A stretch of DNA of 35,015 bases from a virus, in IMG/VR virus record IMGVR_UViG_3300025000_000275, positions 1 through 35,015 of that record; one strand, 5' to 3'. Made by a program: the position numbers and the translations under genes. The notes below the pieces were generated by a model. It saw only the letters and a list, made by a program, of their open reading frames with translations. It ran no database searches and had not been told where the DNA came from. Below, piece by piece: positions 13,792-21,927 of the stretch (its first letter is position 1; every line of letters begins with the position of its first letter).

Positions 13792-14071
13792 TTACAAGCC
13801 TTCCTTCGCGGTCTAGGGCCGCGCGGACATCATCGACGGCCCGGATGTAGCCGACGAGTTCCGTCCAGTAATCGAGGGGGACGACTACCGCCCCCGCTTC
13901 GTCAAGTACGATCCCGTCCGGCGGCGCTGCCAAGATCGGCCAAGCCAGGGGCAGGGGCTCGGGGGGCGGCTCCGGTCTTGGCGGACACGTCGCGCAGGAC
14001 ATCGAGGCCAGCGTCAAGGCGATCAGCAGGAGGACCGGAGCGAAGATGCGCAAGATCTTTTTCAAGGGCAT
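13778..14071 (-). CDS. Rz1-like outer-membrane spanin lipoprotein
   Basis: The 97-residue protein begins MPLKKILRIFAPVLLLIAL, a basic N-terminus plus hydrophobic signal, and reaches a cysteine at residue 26 in SMSC, a non-canonical but plausible lipobox. A proline-rich segment follows (CPPRPEPPPEPLP), the hallmark of Rz1-type o-spanins. The gene starts inside the Rz-like gene in another frame and overlaps it by 170 bases, the classical spanin arrangement. It would link the outer membrane to the inner-membrane Rz partner and fuse the two membranes at lysis. Confidence 0.7.
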   Translation of the reverse strand: MPLKKILRIFAPVLLLIALTLASMSCATCPPRPEPPPEPLPLAWPILAAPPDGIVLDEAGAVVVPLDYWTELVGYIRAVDDVRAALDREGRLVNGSK

Positions 14072-14252
14072 GACGGGCGGCCTCCATATTTCGGAATTCG
14101 GCGGCTTGGGTGGCGAGTCGTTCGGCGGCGAGTAAGTAGCGCTTATGCTCGAAGTCGGCATCCTTGCGCGCCATGAAGGCGACCTGCGCGAAGTAGTACG
14201 CGGCGAGGCAGGCGGCGGCGAGCAACACCAGCAGGACGACATACCCGGTCAT
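13902..14252 (-). CDS. Rz-like inner-membrane spanin
   Basis: The 116-residue protein has an N-terminal transmembrane anchor (residues 2-24, VVLLVLLAAACLAAYYFAQV), then a charged helical region predicted to form a coiled coil (about 28-85), and a Pro/Ala-rich tail. Size, layout and the out-of-frame overlap with the lipoprotein gene at 13778-14071 match i-spanin/o-spanin pairs. The ATG overlaps the holin stop as ATGA, so this is part of the lysis cassette. Confidence 0.72.
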   Translation of the reverse strand: MTGYVVLLVLLAAACLAAYYFAQVAFMARKDADFEHKRYLLAAERLATQAAEFRNMEAARHALEKDLAHLRSGPPADRLDAGLDVLRDVSAKTGAAPRAPAPGLADLGSAAGRDRT

Positions 14253-14488
14253 TCCGCGCCGCCGATCTTGCGGCCGATGCCTTCCAGCACGCCGACGCCG
14301 AGAAGGGCCGCGCCGGTGATGATGAGAGCCTTTCCGGATGCAAGGGCGGTCGCAGGATCGACGACCTTGCGGAATATGGCGACGATGCCCACGGCGAGCA
14401 ACAGGACGCCGCCAGAGCCCACCAGAGCCGCCCCGAACGTGCGCTTGGATGATTTCACGCCGGGGGATTCTTCGAAGATGTCCGTCAT
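14249..14488 (-). CDS. Putative holin
   Basis: The 79-residue product begins MTDIFEESPGVKSSKRT. Two hydrophobic segments, about 18-37 and 47-67, are separated by a short loop, and the C-terminus ends GRKIGGAE. Size, two membrane spans and position between the peptidase candidate and the spanin genes fit a class II-like holin. ATG 14488 overlaps the upstream stop as ATGA and is preceded by GAGGAAAG. No conserved holin family is recognised, so the call rests on context. Confidence 0.6.
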   Translation of the reverse strand: MTDIFEESPGVKSSKRTFGAALVGSGGVLLLAVGIVAIFRKVVDPATALASGKALIITGAALLGVGVLEGIGRKIGGAE

Positions 14489-14901
14489 GCTTCTTTCCTC
14501 TTGAAAATGCGCTTGGATACCAAGGCTCCGTCGCGTACCGTGCGGCTTACACCGTAGGGGTCGAAGGCTACCGCGCCTTTCCCGTCGCCTACGACAAAAT
14601 GGGAATACGTCATGCCGGGAGTGACACGCTCGAACCGAAGGATTTCCAGCTCGCCGGGCTTCGGGAGGTATTCCGGTGTGGCGTGGAATACTTCCCACTT
14701 GTCCCGGTTGAAGAATCCCAACACGGCGGCGGGGTCGAGGATGTAGCAGTCCTCCCGCATGTAGCCGCGGGCGGTGGCGATGTTGTAGGCGTCGAAGGGG
14801 TCAACGCTTCCGCCGTCGATCAGTGATTCGAGGTGCAGGATGGAGAGGAAATAGCATCCTGATGCGCCGATGGCTTCGGCTATTTTCTGCGGGGCTTTCA
14901 T
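14485..14901 (-). CDS. DUF261-like papain-type peptidase, candidate endolysin
   Basis: The 138-residue protein contains ASGCYFLSILHLESL with C16, YSHFVVGDG with H101 and AFDPYG with D114, an order and spacing like the Cys-His-Asp sites of C39/NlpC-type cysteine peptidases. The segments ATARGYMREDCYILDP and SKRIFKRKE resemble the DUF261 family that I know from Borrelia and Treponema replicons. No other murein hydrolase is seen in the lysis region, so it may be the endolysin, although a protease role is equally possible. It is coupled to the holin gene by ATGA. Confidence 0.65.
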   Translation of the reverse strand: MKAPQKIAEAIGASGCYFLSILHLESLIDGGSVDPFDAYNIATARGYMREDCYILDPAAVLGFFNRDKWEVFHATPEYLPKPGELEILRFERVTPGMTYSHFVVGDGKGAVAFDPYGVSRTVRDGALVSKRIFKRKEA

Positions 14902-15134
14902 GCGTCCGCCTCTATTTCGTGCACGGTCTCGATCTTCGTCAGGCGTACGCTATGGTTCTCAAGCTTGACGCCGTGGGTATCGACGATTTCCATGATGTGG
15001 TTCATGGCGGCCGTGTTGTTTTCGATGACGACTTGAAGGGGCGCGACGGTCGTCTTGATAGCCCAGAGGACGAGGGCGGAAAGCGGAAAGACAACGGCGA
15101 GGATTATCCCTACCGCCTCAGGGGTTATGTTCAC
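14898..15134 (-). CDS. Membrane-anchored coiled-coil protein
   Basis: The 78-residue product has one hydrophobic span (residues 8-30, VGIILAVVFPLSALVLWAIKTTV) followed by a heptad-like helix to the end (NHIMEIVDTHGVKLENHSVRLTKIETVHE). This resembles small XhlA-type lysis accessory proteins and some holin regulators. It is coupled to the peptidase gene by ATGA and belongs to the lysis cassette by position. The exact role cannot be read from the sequence. Confidence 0.6.
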   Translation of the reverse strand: MNITPEAVGIILAVVFPLSALVLWAIKTTVAPLQVVIENNTAAMNHIMEIVDTHGVKLENHSVRLTKIETVHEIEADA

Positions 15135-15784
15135 GGAGCCTCCGGCGGGGTGTAGATCGCCCCCGAAATTACATATTCCCCGTTGCCGTCGAGGCGCGCC
15201 TGCCGCTGGTAGATGTCCAAGCGGTCGGCAAAATGCGCGTCTATGGTGGCGTAGTAAGAGGCGTCGGTTAGGTGTTCTTCGAATATGATCGAACCGTCTG
15301 CGGCGATGAGGTAAAGCGCGTATTTTTCATAGTCGCTTCGGGTGTCGATGATGACGACGGGTGGGGGGGGGATGTTGTCCACGTAGAGTATGGCGGTTCC
15401 ATAACTATCGGTCTGCCGCCGCCACTGGTCGCGCCGCTCAGTGAGGTCGGCGCGCTCGATGCCGTGGTACTCTTCGATTATTTCGTGCGTGTCGGCGTAG
15501 ACGATATATGCATCGGCGGAAGGGGAAAGCTCGATCGGCGGGACCTCGCCATAGATGACCGTCCACTGATCGTCAGTGTGCGCGGCATTGTAGGCGGCCG
15601 CCTCTGCTTCGAGGGCTTCGGCGGTGTCGAGGGCGCGGGCGCCGATGGTCGCCTCGGCTACGATGCGCCACGCTGAATCGACGGCGTGCACGTTCGGGCG
15701 CTCGGTCTGGATGACGGTTTCCACGGGCGGAGTGCAGGCGGCCAAAGCGAAGGCCGCGATGATGGCGAGGATGCTACGCTTCAA
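15131..15784 (-). CDS. Phage-encoded lipoprotein
   Basis: Read from TTG 15784, which has a strong GAGGAGG site 6 bases upstream, the product is 217 residues and begins with a signal of the form MKRSILAIIAAFALAAC. The lipobox LAAC with C17 is canonical. The mature part contains many Tyr, Asp and Ile and a proline run (IPPPPVVIID). It could be a superinfection-exclusion or lysis lipoprotein, or part of the fibre locus. A longer reading from 15856 would hide the signal peptide and is unlikely. Confidence 0.65.
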   Translation of the reverse strand: MKRSILAIIAAFALAACTPPVETVIQTERPNVHAVDSAWRIVAEATIGARALDTAEALEAEAAAYNAAHTDDQWTVIYGEVPPIELSPSADAYIVYADTHEIIEEYHGIERADLTERRDQWRRQTDSYGTAILYVDNIPPPPVVIIDTRSDYEKYALYLIAADGSIIFEEHLTDASYYATIDAHFADRLDIYQRQARLDGNGEYVISGAIYTPPEAP

Positions 15785-15977
15785 TCGGGGCCTCCTCGGG
15801 GACGGGGAAAGCGAAGGGGACGGGGCCGATATACGGCTTCCATGCGCTTCCGCCACGGTTGCAACGGCATTCGATTTCGTAGGATTTCAGGCGGCGGCGG
15901 GCCTCGGTTTCGGAGCTGTAGGATTCCGCGCCTTCGATTTCGAGGGTATCGGGGTTGTAGATGCAGACGTGATACAT
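15774..15977 (-). CDS. Small hypothetical protein
   Basis: The 67-residue product starts MYHVCIYNPDTLEIEGAE, behind a strong AAGGAGG site. It has an Arg/Lys-rich middle (ARRRLKSYEIECRC) and an acidic, proline-rich end. It lies directly after the tail fibre gene and could be a fibre assembly factor, but I recognise no family. It overlaps the lipoprotein gene by 11 bases. Confidence 0.6.
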   Translation of the reverse strand: MYHVCIYNPDTLEIEGAESYSSETEARRRLKSYEIECRCNRGGSAWKPYIGPVPFAFPVPEEAPIEA

Positions 15978-15986
15978 GGTGCCTCC

Positions 15987-16967
15987 TTATGCGACGTAGA
16001 TACCGGCCCAGGTGTAGAAGTACTGGCCAGCAGTTCGGGGGTCGGTGGTTTTGCCGGTGCGGGGGGTGCCGTTGGCGCCGTCGGTGGTGGGGTCGCCTGT
16101 AGTAGCCGAAAGCGTTGAGGTTGACGCCCCGCTTGGAGAGTTGGTGGATGACCCACCTAATCCAAAATACCCTGTAGACGGAGATAGAGGCCCCATCCTG
16201 TGCCCCTGCCCCCTGTCCATCTTCCTGAACCCACCGACGACTTCGCCGTCCGCTTCCCCTGCGGCCACGCCGACAAAGCCCGCGATCTTATGGAGCCTTG
16301 CCGTGGTGGTGGAGCCTGCGACGCGGTAGGTGTAGACGCTCGCGGTCTGTGCGCCGGTGGTGGGGGTGCCGGAGACGGTGACGACGCGGGAAACGGTGTT
16401 AATCGCGGTGATGGCGTAATCTGTGCCTGCGATGTTCACACATCGGCGGGTGGCGGCGGTGGTGTAGTCTGCGGAGAAGGTCGCGGCCTGCGCTCCGTTC
16501 AGCCATCCGGAAACGCCCGCGTCCTCGGAAAGGATGTCAAGCAGATTTTGCGCGGCGGTGGTGGCGGGGAAGGTGATGTTCGAGCCGGAGACGGTCACGC
16601 TGTGGTCGGTAACGCCGTTGACTTTCGCCTTGACGGCGCGGAGTTTGGTCACGAGCGCGGGGTAGTTCGCGGAGGGTACGTCCGTGTCCACGTTGCGGGG
16701 GATCGCGGGGAAGTAGACGCCGGGGGTCTCTTCCGTCTCGATCATCACCAGTTCCCCGACGACGTGCGAGAGGGCAACGATTGCCTGCCGAAGTTGGGAC
16801 TGGTTCGCGCCGGAAAGAGTCAGGCCCGCACCGAGGATGGCGTTGGCGAGTTCCTCTTGGTGGTTGTTCATGTCGGCGGCTTGCAGGGTGGTTCCGACGG
16901 TGGATCCTCCGCCCGACTCGTCTACAAAAAGTCCCGCGCTGGAATTGGGGGCGCTGGTTCGTACCAT
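15987..16967 (-). CDS. Tail fibre / receptor-binding protein
   Basis: The 326-residue protein starts MVRTSAPNSSAGLFVDESG. The N-terminal part (about 30-75) resembles the head of many phage fibre proteins (TTLQAADMNNHQEELANAILGAG...LRQAI). The middle is a threonine- and alanine-rich beta region. The C-terminal 100 residues are Gly/Ser/Thr-rich, with FRKMDRGQGHRMGPLSP and a final AGQYFYTWAGIYVA strand typical of fibre tips. It follows the gp48-like baseplate gene, as expected for a Mu-type tail locus. Its ribosome binding leader is nearly identical to that of the tail tube gene. Confidence 0.78.
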   Translation of the reverse strand: MVRTSAPNSSAGLFVDESGGGSTVGTTLQAADMNNHQEELANAILGAGLTLSGANQSQLRQAIVALSHVVGELVMIETEETPGVYFPAIPRNVDTDVPSANYPALVTKLRAVKAKVNGVTDHSVTVSGSNITFPATTAAQNLLDILSEDAGVSGWLNGAQAATFSADYTTAATRRCVNIAGTDYAITAINTVSRVVTVSGTPTTGAQTASVYTYRVAGSTTTARLHKIAGFVGVAAGEADGEVVGGFRKMDRGQGHRMGPLSPSTGYFGLGGSSTNSPSGASTSTLSATTGDPTTDGANGTPRTGKTTDPRTAGQYFYTWAGIYVA

Positions 16968-16981
16968 TTTTTAGTCTCCTT

Positions 16982-17566
16982 TTACGATGCCAAGCCGCAA
17001 CGGGCAAGGCCGGACGAAGCCACGCCGCAACGGGCGAAGGCGTTGGTGGACAGGATTGATGCGTTGTCTATGCCGGGGACGGGAGGGACCGGGTTCGGGT
17101 TTCCTGCTGTCGCGGCGGTGTATCCGAAGACGGTGGGCACGAGGTGGAGCGGCGCGAAGTGGGCGAGGATGGCGCCGACGCGGCGGGCGTCCTGCGAGCG
17201 GTCAACGGTGCCGGTGATTTCCACGGAAAAGGCGGAGGGCTCGCCTACCGTGAGGCCGGGGTACTCCTTGCTGAGCTGTAGCGCGAGGCCGTCACGCGTG
17301 CTGTTCCCGGTGGCGGTTAGCATCGCTTCGAGCATCGCGCGCTGTCGGTCAATGGGAAGCGTCGGATCATAGGCGAGGCCCATCGCGGCGTGCCACTCGG
17401 GGAGGGTGTCGAGCGCGGTTCCGGGGTAGGCTTCGGCGCGGATTTGGTCGATCTTTTCCTTGGCCCGGTCCAGCCCGATGGCGATGCCGTTGAAGAGATT
17501 CTGCGCGTCGGACTGGAAGCGCCATATCGGGCCGCGAGGGAAAAGCAGGGCAAGGGTGCGCGCCAT
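16982..17566 (-). CDS. Mu gp48-like baseplate protein (DUF2313)
   Basis: The 194-residue protein begins MARTLALLFPRGPIWRF, with the LLPRG-x-x-W-like opening usual for DUF2313/YmfQ proteins, followed by a helical region and a C-terminal beta part. The C-terminus has a short repeat (ARCGVA...LARCGLA). It would help connect the baseplate wedge to the fibres. ATG 17566 shares its A with the preceding TAA (TAATG); an ATG three codons earlier is possible. The position directly after the gp47-like gene supports the call. Confidence 0.8.
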   Translation of the reverse strand: MARTLALLFPRGPIWRFQSDAQNLFNGIAIGLDRAKEKIDQIRAEAYPGTALDTLPEWHAAMGLAYDPTLPIDRQRAMLEAMLTATGNSTRDGLALQLSKEYPGLTVGEPSAFSVEITGTVDRSQDARRVGAILAHFAPLHLVPTVFGYTAATAGNPNPVPPVPGIDNASILSTNAFARCGVASSGLARCGLAS

Positions 17567-18657
17567 TATGCCCATGTTACCGTCCCGATCTTGCAGATAT
17601 CCGAGTTGGCCAGCGTGTACGCGGTCACGGCTCCCGTGCCTGAGACGGTCATGACGACGGAGGCGGCGGTGGCTCCTGCGGCAAGGATAGCGGCCCATAC
17701 GGCGGCAACGGAAATTACGTTCGTCGGGTTTTCTTCGTCGGGGTACTGCTTCGGATACGCGGCGTAAAGGTATCGCTCAATTTCGGCGATGATCGCGGCC
17801 TTGGTGGTGGCGTCGCCGGGTGACAGCGTGGTGATGGTAAGGTCTACCGTGCGCTCCGTCATGGCCACGGCCAGCACGGTCGCGCAGAGGGGGCGGCGGC
17901 TGGGGTTGTCGATGTACGCGAGGACTTCGGCGAGCTTCCCGGCGGCTGGTATGCGGGCCGCTCCGGTGGTGGCTTCCAGCGGGTAGACGGAGACCTCTCC
18001 GGCGTCGGTTCGGAAGGCGAAGGCCTTGACGATGCCGGGGACTTCAAGCGCCCACCGCACGTAATCGGCGGCGCTCCCGCCCTGCGGCTGGCCCGCGATG
18101 CGCTGGAGGACGCGGACTCGGTATTGCTCCGTCGTCTCTTCGTCTTCGCCCTCGGTCTGGATGGCGAGGACCGAGGCCCCGTCAACGCCGGAGACGGGGG
18201 ACGCGGCTTCCAAGGTGTTGCCGACGCCGAGGGAGCCGAGGGAGCCGCCTTCAAGACACTCCACGCGGGCCTCTGCGAGGCCGGTACCGGCGATGACGGC
18301 AAGGGCTCGTTGAAGGTAGGTCAGGCCGTTCGTGCCGCGCCATACGGTGGCGGCGGGGACTTCGGAGCCTTCGGCGCCTACGATCTGGATATCGATGACG
18401 GCGGCCACGGCGGGGCGCTGGCCTATGCCGTACTGCGAGCCGTAGCGGGTCAGGGCGTCGGCTGAGGCGGTCGCGGGAAAAATCTGATCGTACGACCATC
18501 CAATCACGCGGTAAAGCCCTGCGAAGGCTCCGCCGAGGGCACGGGAAAGGACGCGGATAAAAGCCTTCGGGAGGATCGGGGAGGACTGGCCGATGGCGCC
18601 CTCTATGTCGGAAAGGACCTGCGTACTAAGGTCGGCTTCTTTCGGTATGGTGATCAT
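17566..18657 (-). CDS. Baseplate J-like protein (Mu gp47 type)
   Basis: The 363-residue protein matches the baseplate J family. It has an N-terminal helical region with GWSYDQIFPATASADALTRYGSQYGI (about 53-78), a central part with EDEETTEQYRVRVLQRIAGQPQGGSAADYVRWALEVPGI-type motifs, and a beta-rich C-terminal domain. Members form the wedge of contractile-tail baseplates. It sits between gp46-like and gp48-like genes exactly as in Mu and overlaps both by 1-4 bases. Confidence 0.88.
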   Translation of the reverse strand: MITIPKEADLSTQVLSDIEGAIGQSSPILPKAFIRVLSRALGGAFAGLYRVIGWSYDQIFPATASADALTRYGSQYGIGQRPAVAAVIDIQIVGAEGSEVPAATVWRGTNGLTYLQRALAVIAGTGLAEARVECLEGGSLGSLGVGNTLEAASPVSGVDGASVLAIQTEGEDEETTEQYRVRVLQRIAGQPQGGSAADYVRWALEVPGIVKAFAFRTDAGEVSVYPLEATTGAARIPAAGKLAEVLAYIDNPSRRPLCATVLAVAMTERTVDLTITTLSPGDATTKAAIIAEIERYLYAAYPKQYPDEENPTNVISVAAVWAAILAAGATAASVVMTVSGTGAVTAYTLANSDICKIGTVTWA

Positions 18658-19943
18658 GCGGCGCCCTCCTTCATGGCGATGTACTGAGACTGCCAGTTGA
18701 CGGTATAGCGGAAGGTCGCGGGGGCCTTCTCCGGCTGGCGGATGAGGATGGCGAGGTCGAGCCGGCCGACGCTCGGGATGGTCGCAGTGGGCTCAACGGA
18801 GGTAGCGATGCCGGAAGAGACGAGCCACGCGAGGGAGGCGCGGGCGGCTTCGATTACGTCGAGGCGCGCTTGGTTGGAGAGCGGGACGCGGAGTGAGGCG
18901 AGGAAGCCGGAGCCGACGGCCTCGGCTTCGGGGGCGGCCGCGTTGCCCCAGTATTCGCCCTCGGAGAAGAGGCTGATATTCACCGCGGTTTCCAAGCCCT
19001 CGTCCATTTCAGGCTGTCCGCCGCGTATTTTTATTATGCCGCCGTCGGCAGAGAGGGAGAGGCGCACGTCTCCGTCCAGGCGCCGGATGAAAACCGGGAG
19101 GCCCTTGACATCGATCGAAAAGATGTAGACGGCTTCACCGGTGATGTCCACGCCGCCTTGGAAGGCCGCTACGTCCTTGTAGTCCGCGTAAAGGTCCGCG
19201 GGGGTGCCGGATAGGGTCGCCTCGCCGCCCATGGCCCCGAAGATTTCGATGGTGTAAAGCGCGAGGCCCGAGGTGGAGGCGGATCCGGAGGACGGAGGGT
19301 GGTACTCGATTTCGGCGTCGGCGTCGGAGTCGCCTGCGGTGGCCACGGGGCCGCCGGAAGCGGTGTCGCAGTAGTCTATGACGACGAGAGCGGAGCCGGA
19401 GAGGCTGGCGGAACCGGTGAAGGAAAACGCGAATTCGGGGAGGACGACGGCGGCGCCTGCGAAGTCCATGCCGCCGGAAGCGGCGCCGGAGAATGCAATG
19501 GCGAGACCTGCGGCGCCGGAGAGCGAGGCGGATCCGGAGGGCACGGGGATGAAGTCGGCAAGAAGGTACGCGTCTCCGCCTGAGACGAGTCCGCCGGTTA
19601 TCGCGGGGGCGATGTAGTTGGCGGACCATAGGACGGTAGCGGCTCCCCCAGTCGCCGTGCCTCCGCCTGCGGTTATGACCTTGACATCGAGGGCGACGCT
19701 GATAGCGCCTTCCACGATCCCTATGCCGGAGCAGACGGGGGACATGGAGACGCTGGGGGAGGTGTCTCCGGAGAGGGAGGCGCCGCCTGTCATCGTGAAG
19801 ACGTAGGGGTCCACGATGACGAGGGCGACGCCTGAGAGGGTTGCGGATCCGTCGGCGGTATACTCGACCTCGCCAGCGTTCAGCCGGGCAAGGCCGACAC
19901 GGGCGACGTTTGCGCGGGCGATGTTGACGAGGTCGAGTCCCAT
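18654..19943 (-). CDS. Mu gp46-like baseplate protein with N-terminal repeat domain
   Basis: The 429-residue protein has two parts. Residues about 26-278 hold around ten copies of a 20-22-residue unit with a GSASLSG-A core (for example at 137-144, 177-184, 219-226 and 239-246), predicted to be beta strands. Residues about 290-429 look like the GP46 baseplate family: DGDVRLSLSADGG, LETAVNISLFSEGEY, AARASLAWLVSSGIA, and the final WQSQYIAMKEG. GP46 proteins are normally only the second part, so the first is an added domain, perhaps surface-exposed on the baseplate. It is coupled to the gp47-like gene by ATGA. Confidence 0.8.
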   Translation of the reverse strand: MGLDLVNIARANVARVGLARLNAGEVEYTADGSATLSGVALVIVDPYVFTMTGGASLSGDTSPSVSMSPVCSGIGIVEGAISVALDVKVITAGGGTATGGAATVLWSANYIAPAITGGLVSGGDAYLLADFIPVPSGSASLSGAAGLAIAFSGAASGGMDFAGAAVVLPEFAFSFTGSASLSGSALVVIDYCDTASGGPVATAGDSDADAEIEYHPPSSGSASTSGLALYTIEIFGAMGGEATLSGTPADLYADYKDVAAFQGGVDITGEAVYIFSIDVKGLPVFIRRLDGDVRLSLSADGGIIKIRGGQPEMDEGLETAVNISLFSEGEYWGNAAAPEAEAVGSGFLASLRVPLSNQARLDVIEAARASLAWLVSSGIATSVEPTATIPSVGRLDLAILIRQPEKAPATFRYTVNWQSQYIAMKEGAA

Positions 19944-19955
19944 ACTGCTACGTCC

Positions 19956-20354
19956 TTACGCGAGCTGGATGCGCGGGGTACACTTCACGGAGCCGCCGCC
20001 TGACGGAATGTTGAAAGGCGCGCCGGTGAAGAGTTCCGCCCAGAGAAGGGAGGTCGCGGCGGAGTCGGTCACGTAGTAGCCGTAGACGACCTGCGAGGCG
20101 GTGAAGGTGAAGGTCTGCTCCGCGTAGACGGCTTCGGTGGTGCCCGTGGTGGTGGTGACAGTCCAAGAGGCTCCGGCGAGCGTCTTGACCGCGTAGCCTG
20201 CGGCGGAACACGCGGTAAAGTTCGCAAGAAGCGAGCCTTCAACAGGCGTGTAGTTGTTGGCGTAGAGGTGGAGCTTGACGTCTCCGGTCGCGGCTTTGTT
20301 GAGCATGCGGGAAAGGAGGATGACCTCTCCGCCGTCTGGTACGAGTAAGGCCAT
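19956..20354 (-). CDS. Conserved phage structural protein, beta-rich
   Basis: The 132-residue protein begins MALLVPDGGEVILLSRML and contains LHLYANNYTPVEGS, WTVTTTTGTTEAVYAEQTFTF and YGYYVTD...LLWAE, ending in IPSGGGSVKCTPRIQLA. I recognise this layout as a small structural family recurring in phage tail and fibre regions, usually annotated as hypothetical. It interrupts the Mu order between gp45-like and gp46-like genes, so it may be an extra baseplate or fibre component. GGGGG lies 5 bases before the ATG. Confidence 0.65.
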   Translation of the reverse strand: MALLVPDGGEVILLSRMLNKAATGDVKLHLYANNYTPVEGSLLANFTACSAAGYAVKTLAGASWTVTTTTGTTEAVYAEQTFTFTASQVVYGYYVTDSAATSLLWAELFTGAPFNIPSGGGSVKCTPRIQLA

Positions 20355-20410
20355 ATCGGCCCCCTTATGTCCGTCATCACGACGGTCAATTCCTGTCCGC
20401 TATACGGCGG

Positions 20411-20914
20411 TCAGTTTTTCAAAAGCAATGCAAGATTCGCCTTGTCGGCGTTCAGCAGCGCCACGGTCGCCGGGCTTATGGTCTGCGTCGCGGCGGTTCC
20501 TGTGGTGATCAGGCCGTTCAGGTGCGTTATGAGCGAGTCGAGGATTACCTTTAGGGATTTGGTTTCGTTGCTGATCCCGATGAGGCCGTCGGCGCCGATG
20601 TCAACGCGGGCCTTCACGTTTTTTCCGGTCGCGTCGGTGGAGTACAGGATGGTCTGGCCGTCCACGCAGTCGATGACGACTTGGTAATTCGCGGAGCCGA
20701 GGATTACGCGGGTTCGTCCGCCTCCGAGCGGGACCATGACGACCTTCGAGCCTTTCGGAGGGCGGGAGAACATGCCGCACGGTCCGTATACCTCGGCTTC
20801 CGTGCTGGTGCCGCCGATGCCCTTGCCGGTTGATACGACTTGACGGCCGGGGGCTCCGGTGCGCGCTCGGAGGGCGGAAGATGCGACGGTTACGAGTTCG
20901 GCGATCATGCCCAT
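20411..20914 (-). CDS. Baseplate assembly/spike protein (Mu gp45, GpV-like)
   Basis: The 167-residue protein has a central OB-like beta region (VYGPCGMFSRPPKGSKVVMVPLGGGRTRVILG, about 43-74, then ARVDIGADGLIGISNETKSLKVILDSLITHL). This matches the gp45/GpV class that forms the hub spike of contractile tails. The C-terminal part is shorter than in spikes with a long beta helix. ATG 20914 has AAGG at a better distance than the ATGA-coupled ATG at 20908, but either could be used. Confidence 0.72.
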   Translation of the reverse strand: MGMIAELVTVASSALRARTGAPGRQVVSTGKGIGGTSTEAEVYGPCGMFSRPPKGSKVVMVPLGGGRTRVILGSANYQVVIDCVDGQTILYSTDATGKNVKARVDIGADGLIGISNETKSLKVILDSLITHLNGLITTGTAATQTISPATVALLNADKANLALLLKN

Positions 20915-21927
20915 GGGGTGGCCTTCGGCGCTTCGCCTGCGTAGGTTTCAGGGAGGACAAGCCGGAGGGCCGTCGTCTGCCCTTGGGCGGTGAGGGATAG
21001 GGCACACTCGGCTATGATGTACTTCGCGCGGGTCTTGAGCATCGCGGAGGGGGCGACGAGGGTAACGGCTTGACGCTCGGCCCACCGTGCGCCGTCGGGG
21101 CGCCTCCAGCCGGAGAGGACGACGGAGACGGAGAAGGCGGCCGCTTCGGCTTCGCAGCGGAGGCGGCGGGCGGTGGTGTCGGGGCCTTGGTCGGTCTCGC
21201 CTACGGATACGAGGCGCGGGCGGTAAAGCTTGACGGAGGGGTCTCGGGACTGGCCTACGATGTCCGCTTCGCCCGCAAACTGGGTTGCGGCCTTGTAGAC
21301 GCTGAAAAGGCGGGTATCGTCGAAGGTGGATTCGATGGAGATGATGCCGCCTGAGCCCTCGGTCAGCTCGGCTACGACGGGCTTGTCCTTCAGGGTCTTC
21401 CCCCAGGATATGACGAGCTGGCCGGAGTAGGACGAATTCAGGAGAAGCAGGCGGGGAGCGGCGAGCGAATTCAGGAAGTCGGCGACGGTCTGGCCGTACT
21501 CTGCGCGGGCGAGGTCGAGCGGGTTCGTGTCGTTGTCGGCGCGGATGGAGATTCCGAAAGGGCTGGCGAGCTGTCGGGCGATGGTGGACAGCGCGAGGCC
21601 TGAATACTCAAGCGGGCCGTCAATCGAACAGTCCACGAGCTGGCCGGGGAGGCTCCGGCCTTGGATGGTGATCATGCGGCCGCCCTCGGAAAGGGGCGCG
21701 GAAATATGCTCCGCGTAGCCGGTCATAACGAGGTCATCGCCGATGTAGACTTGAGTTTTCGGGTACGTGCGCGGCTTGATCGCGGAGAACGCGGGGTCTG
21801 CGGGGTCGTAGGGCGCGGAGACGGAAAAGGCGTCGGCGATCTGGTCAATGGCCATGGATACGGTGGCGCCGGTCCAGCCTGAGTACTCCTTGCCTGCGAT
21901 GACGAGGCGGACGGCATCACTCGGCAT
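20905..21927 (-). CDS. Baseplate hub protein (Mu gpP/gp44, late-control D-like)
   Basis: The 340-residue protein matches Mu gpP-like hub proteins: VRLVIAGKEYSGWTGATVSMAIDQIADAFSVS at 6-37, a central DDLVMTGYAEHIS...ITIQGRSLPGQLVDCS section (about 64-101), and a C-terminal ERQAVTLVAPSAMLKTRAKYIIAE region. Such proteins form the trimeric hub that carries the spike. It lies between the gpN-like and gp45-like genes as in Mu and overlaps both. Confidence 0.85.
   Translation of the reverse strand: MPSDAVRLVIAGKEYSGWTGATVSMAIDQIADAFSVSAPYDPADPAFSAIKPRTYPKTQVYIGDDLVMTGYAEHISAPLSEGGRMITIQGRSLPGQLVDCSIDGPLEYSGLALSTIARQLASPFGISIRADNDTNPLDLARAEYGQTVADFLNSLAAPRLLLLNSSYSGQLVISWGKTLKDKPVVAELTEGSGGIISIESTFDDTRLFSVYKAATQFAGEADIVGQSRDPSVKLYRPRLVSVGETDQGPDTTARRLRCEAEAAAFSVSVVLSGWRRPDGARWAERQAVTLVAPSAMLKTRAKYIIAECALSLTAQGQTTALRLVLPETYAGEAPKATPWA

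Noticed and set aside
13902-14242. The Rz1-like frame read from its first ATG at 14242
   Set aside because: The first 57 codons are a Ser/Pro/Arg-rich shadow of the Rz-like gene. The signal peptide and lipoprotein features begin only at ATG 14071.
16200-17372. A 390-codon open frame on the + strand
   Set aside because: It is antisense to the fibre and gp48-like genes and rich in low-complexity Gly/Val/Asp. It is a composition artefact.
20355-20410. Small inverted repeats between the gp45-like gene and the next gene as a terminator
   Set aside because: Stems are only 3-5 bp, with no U-tract. The genes on both sides belong to one tail operon.
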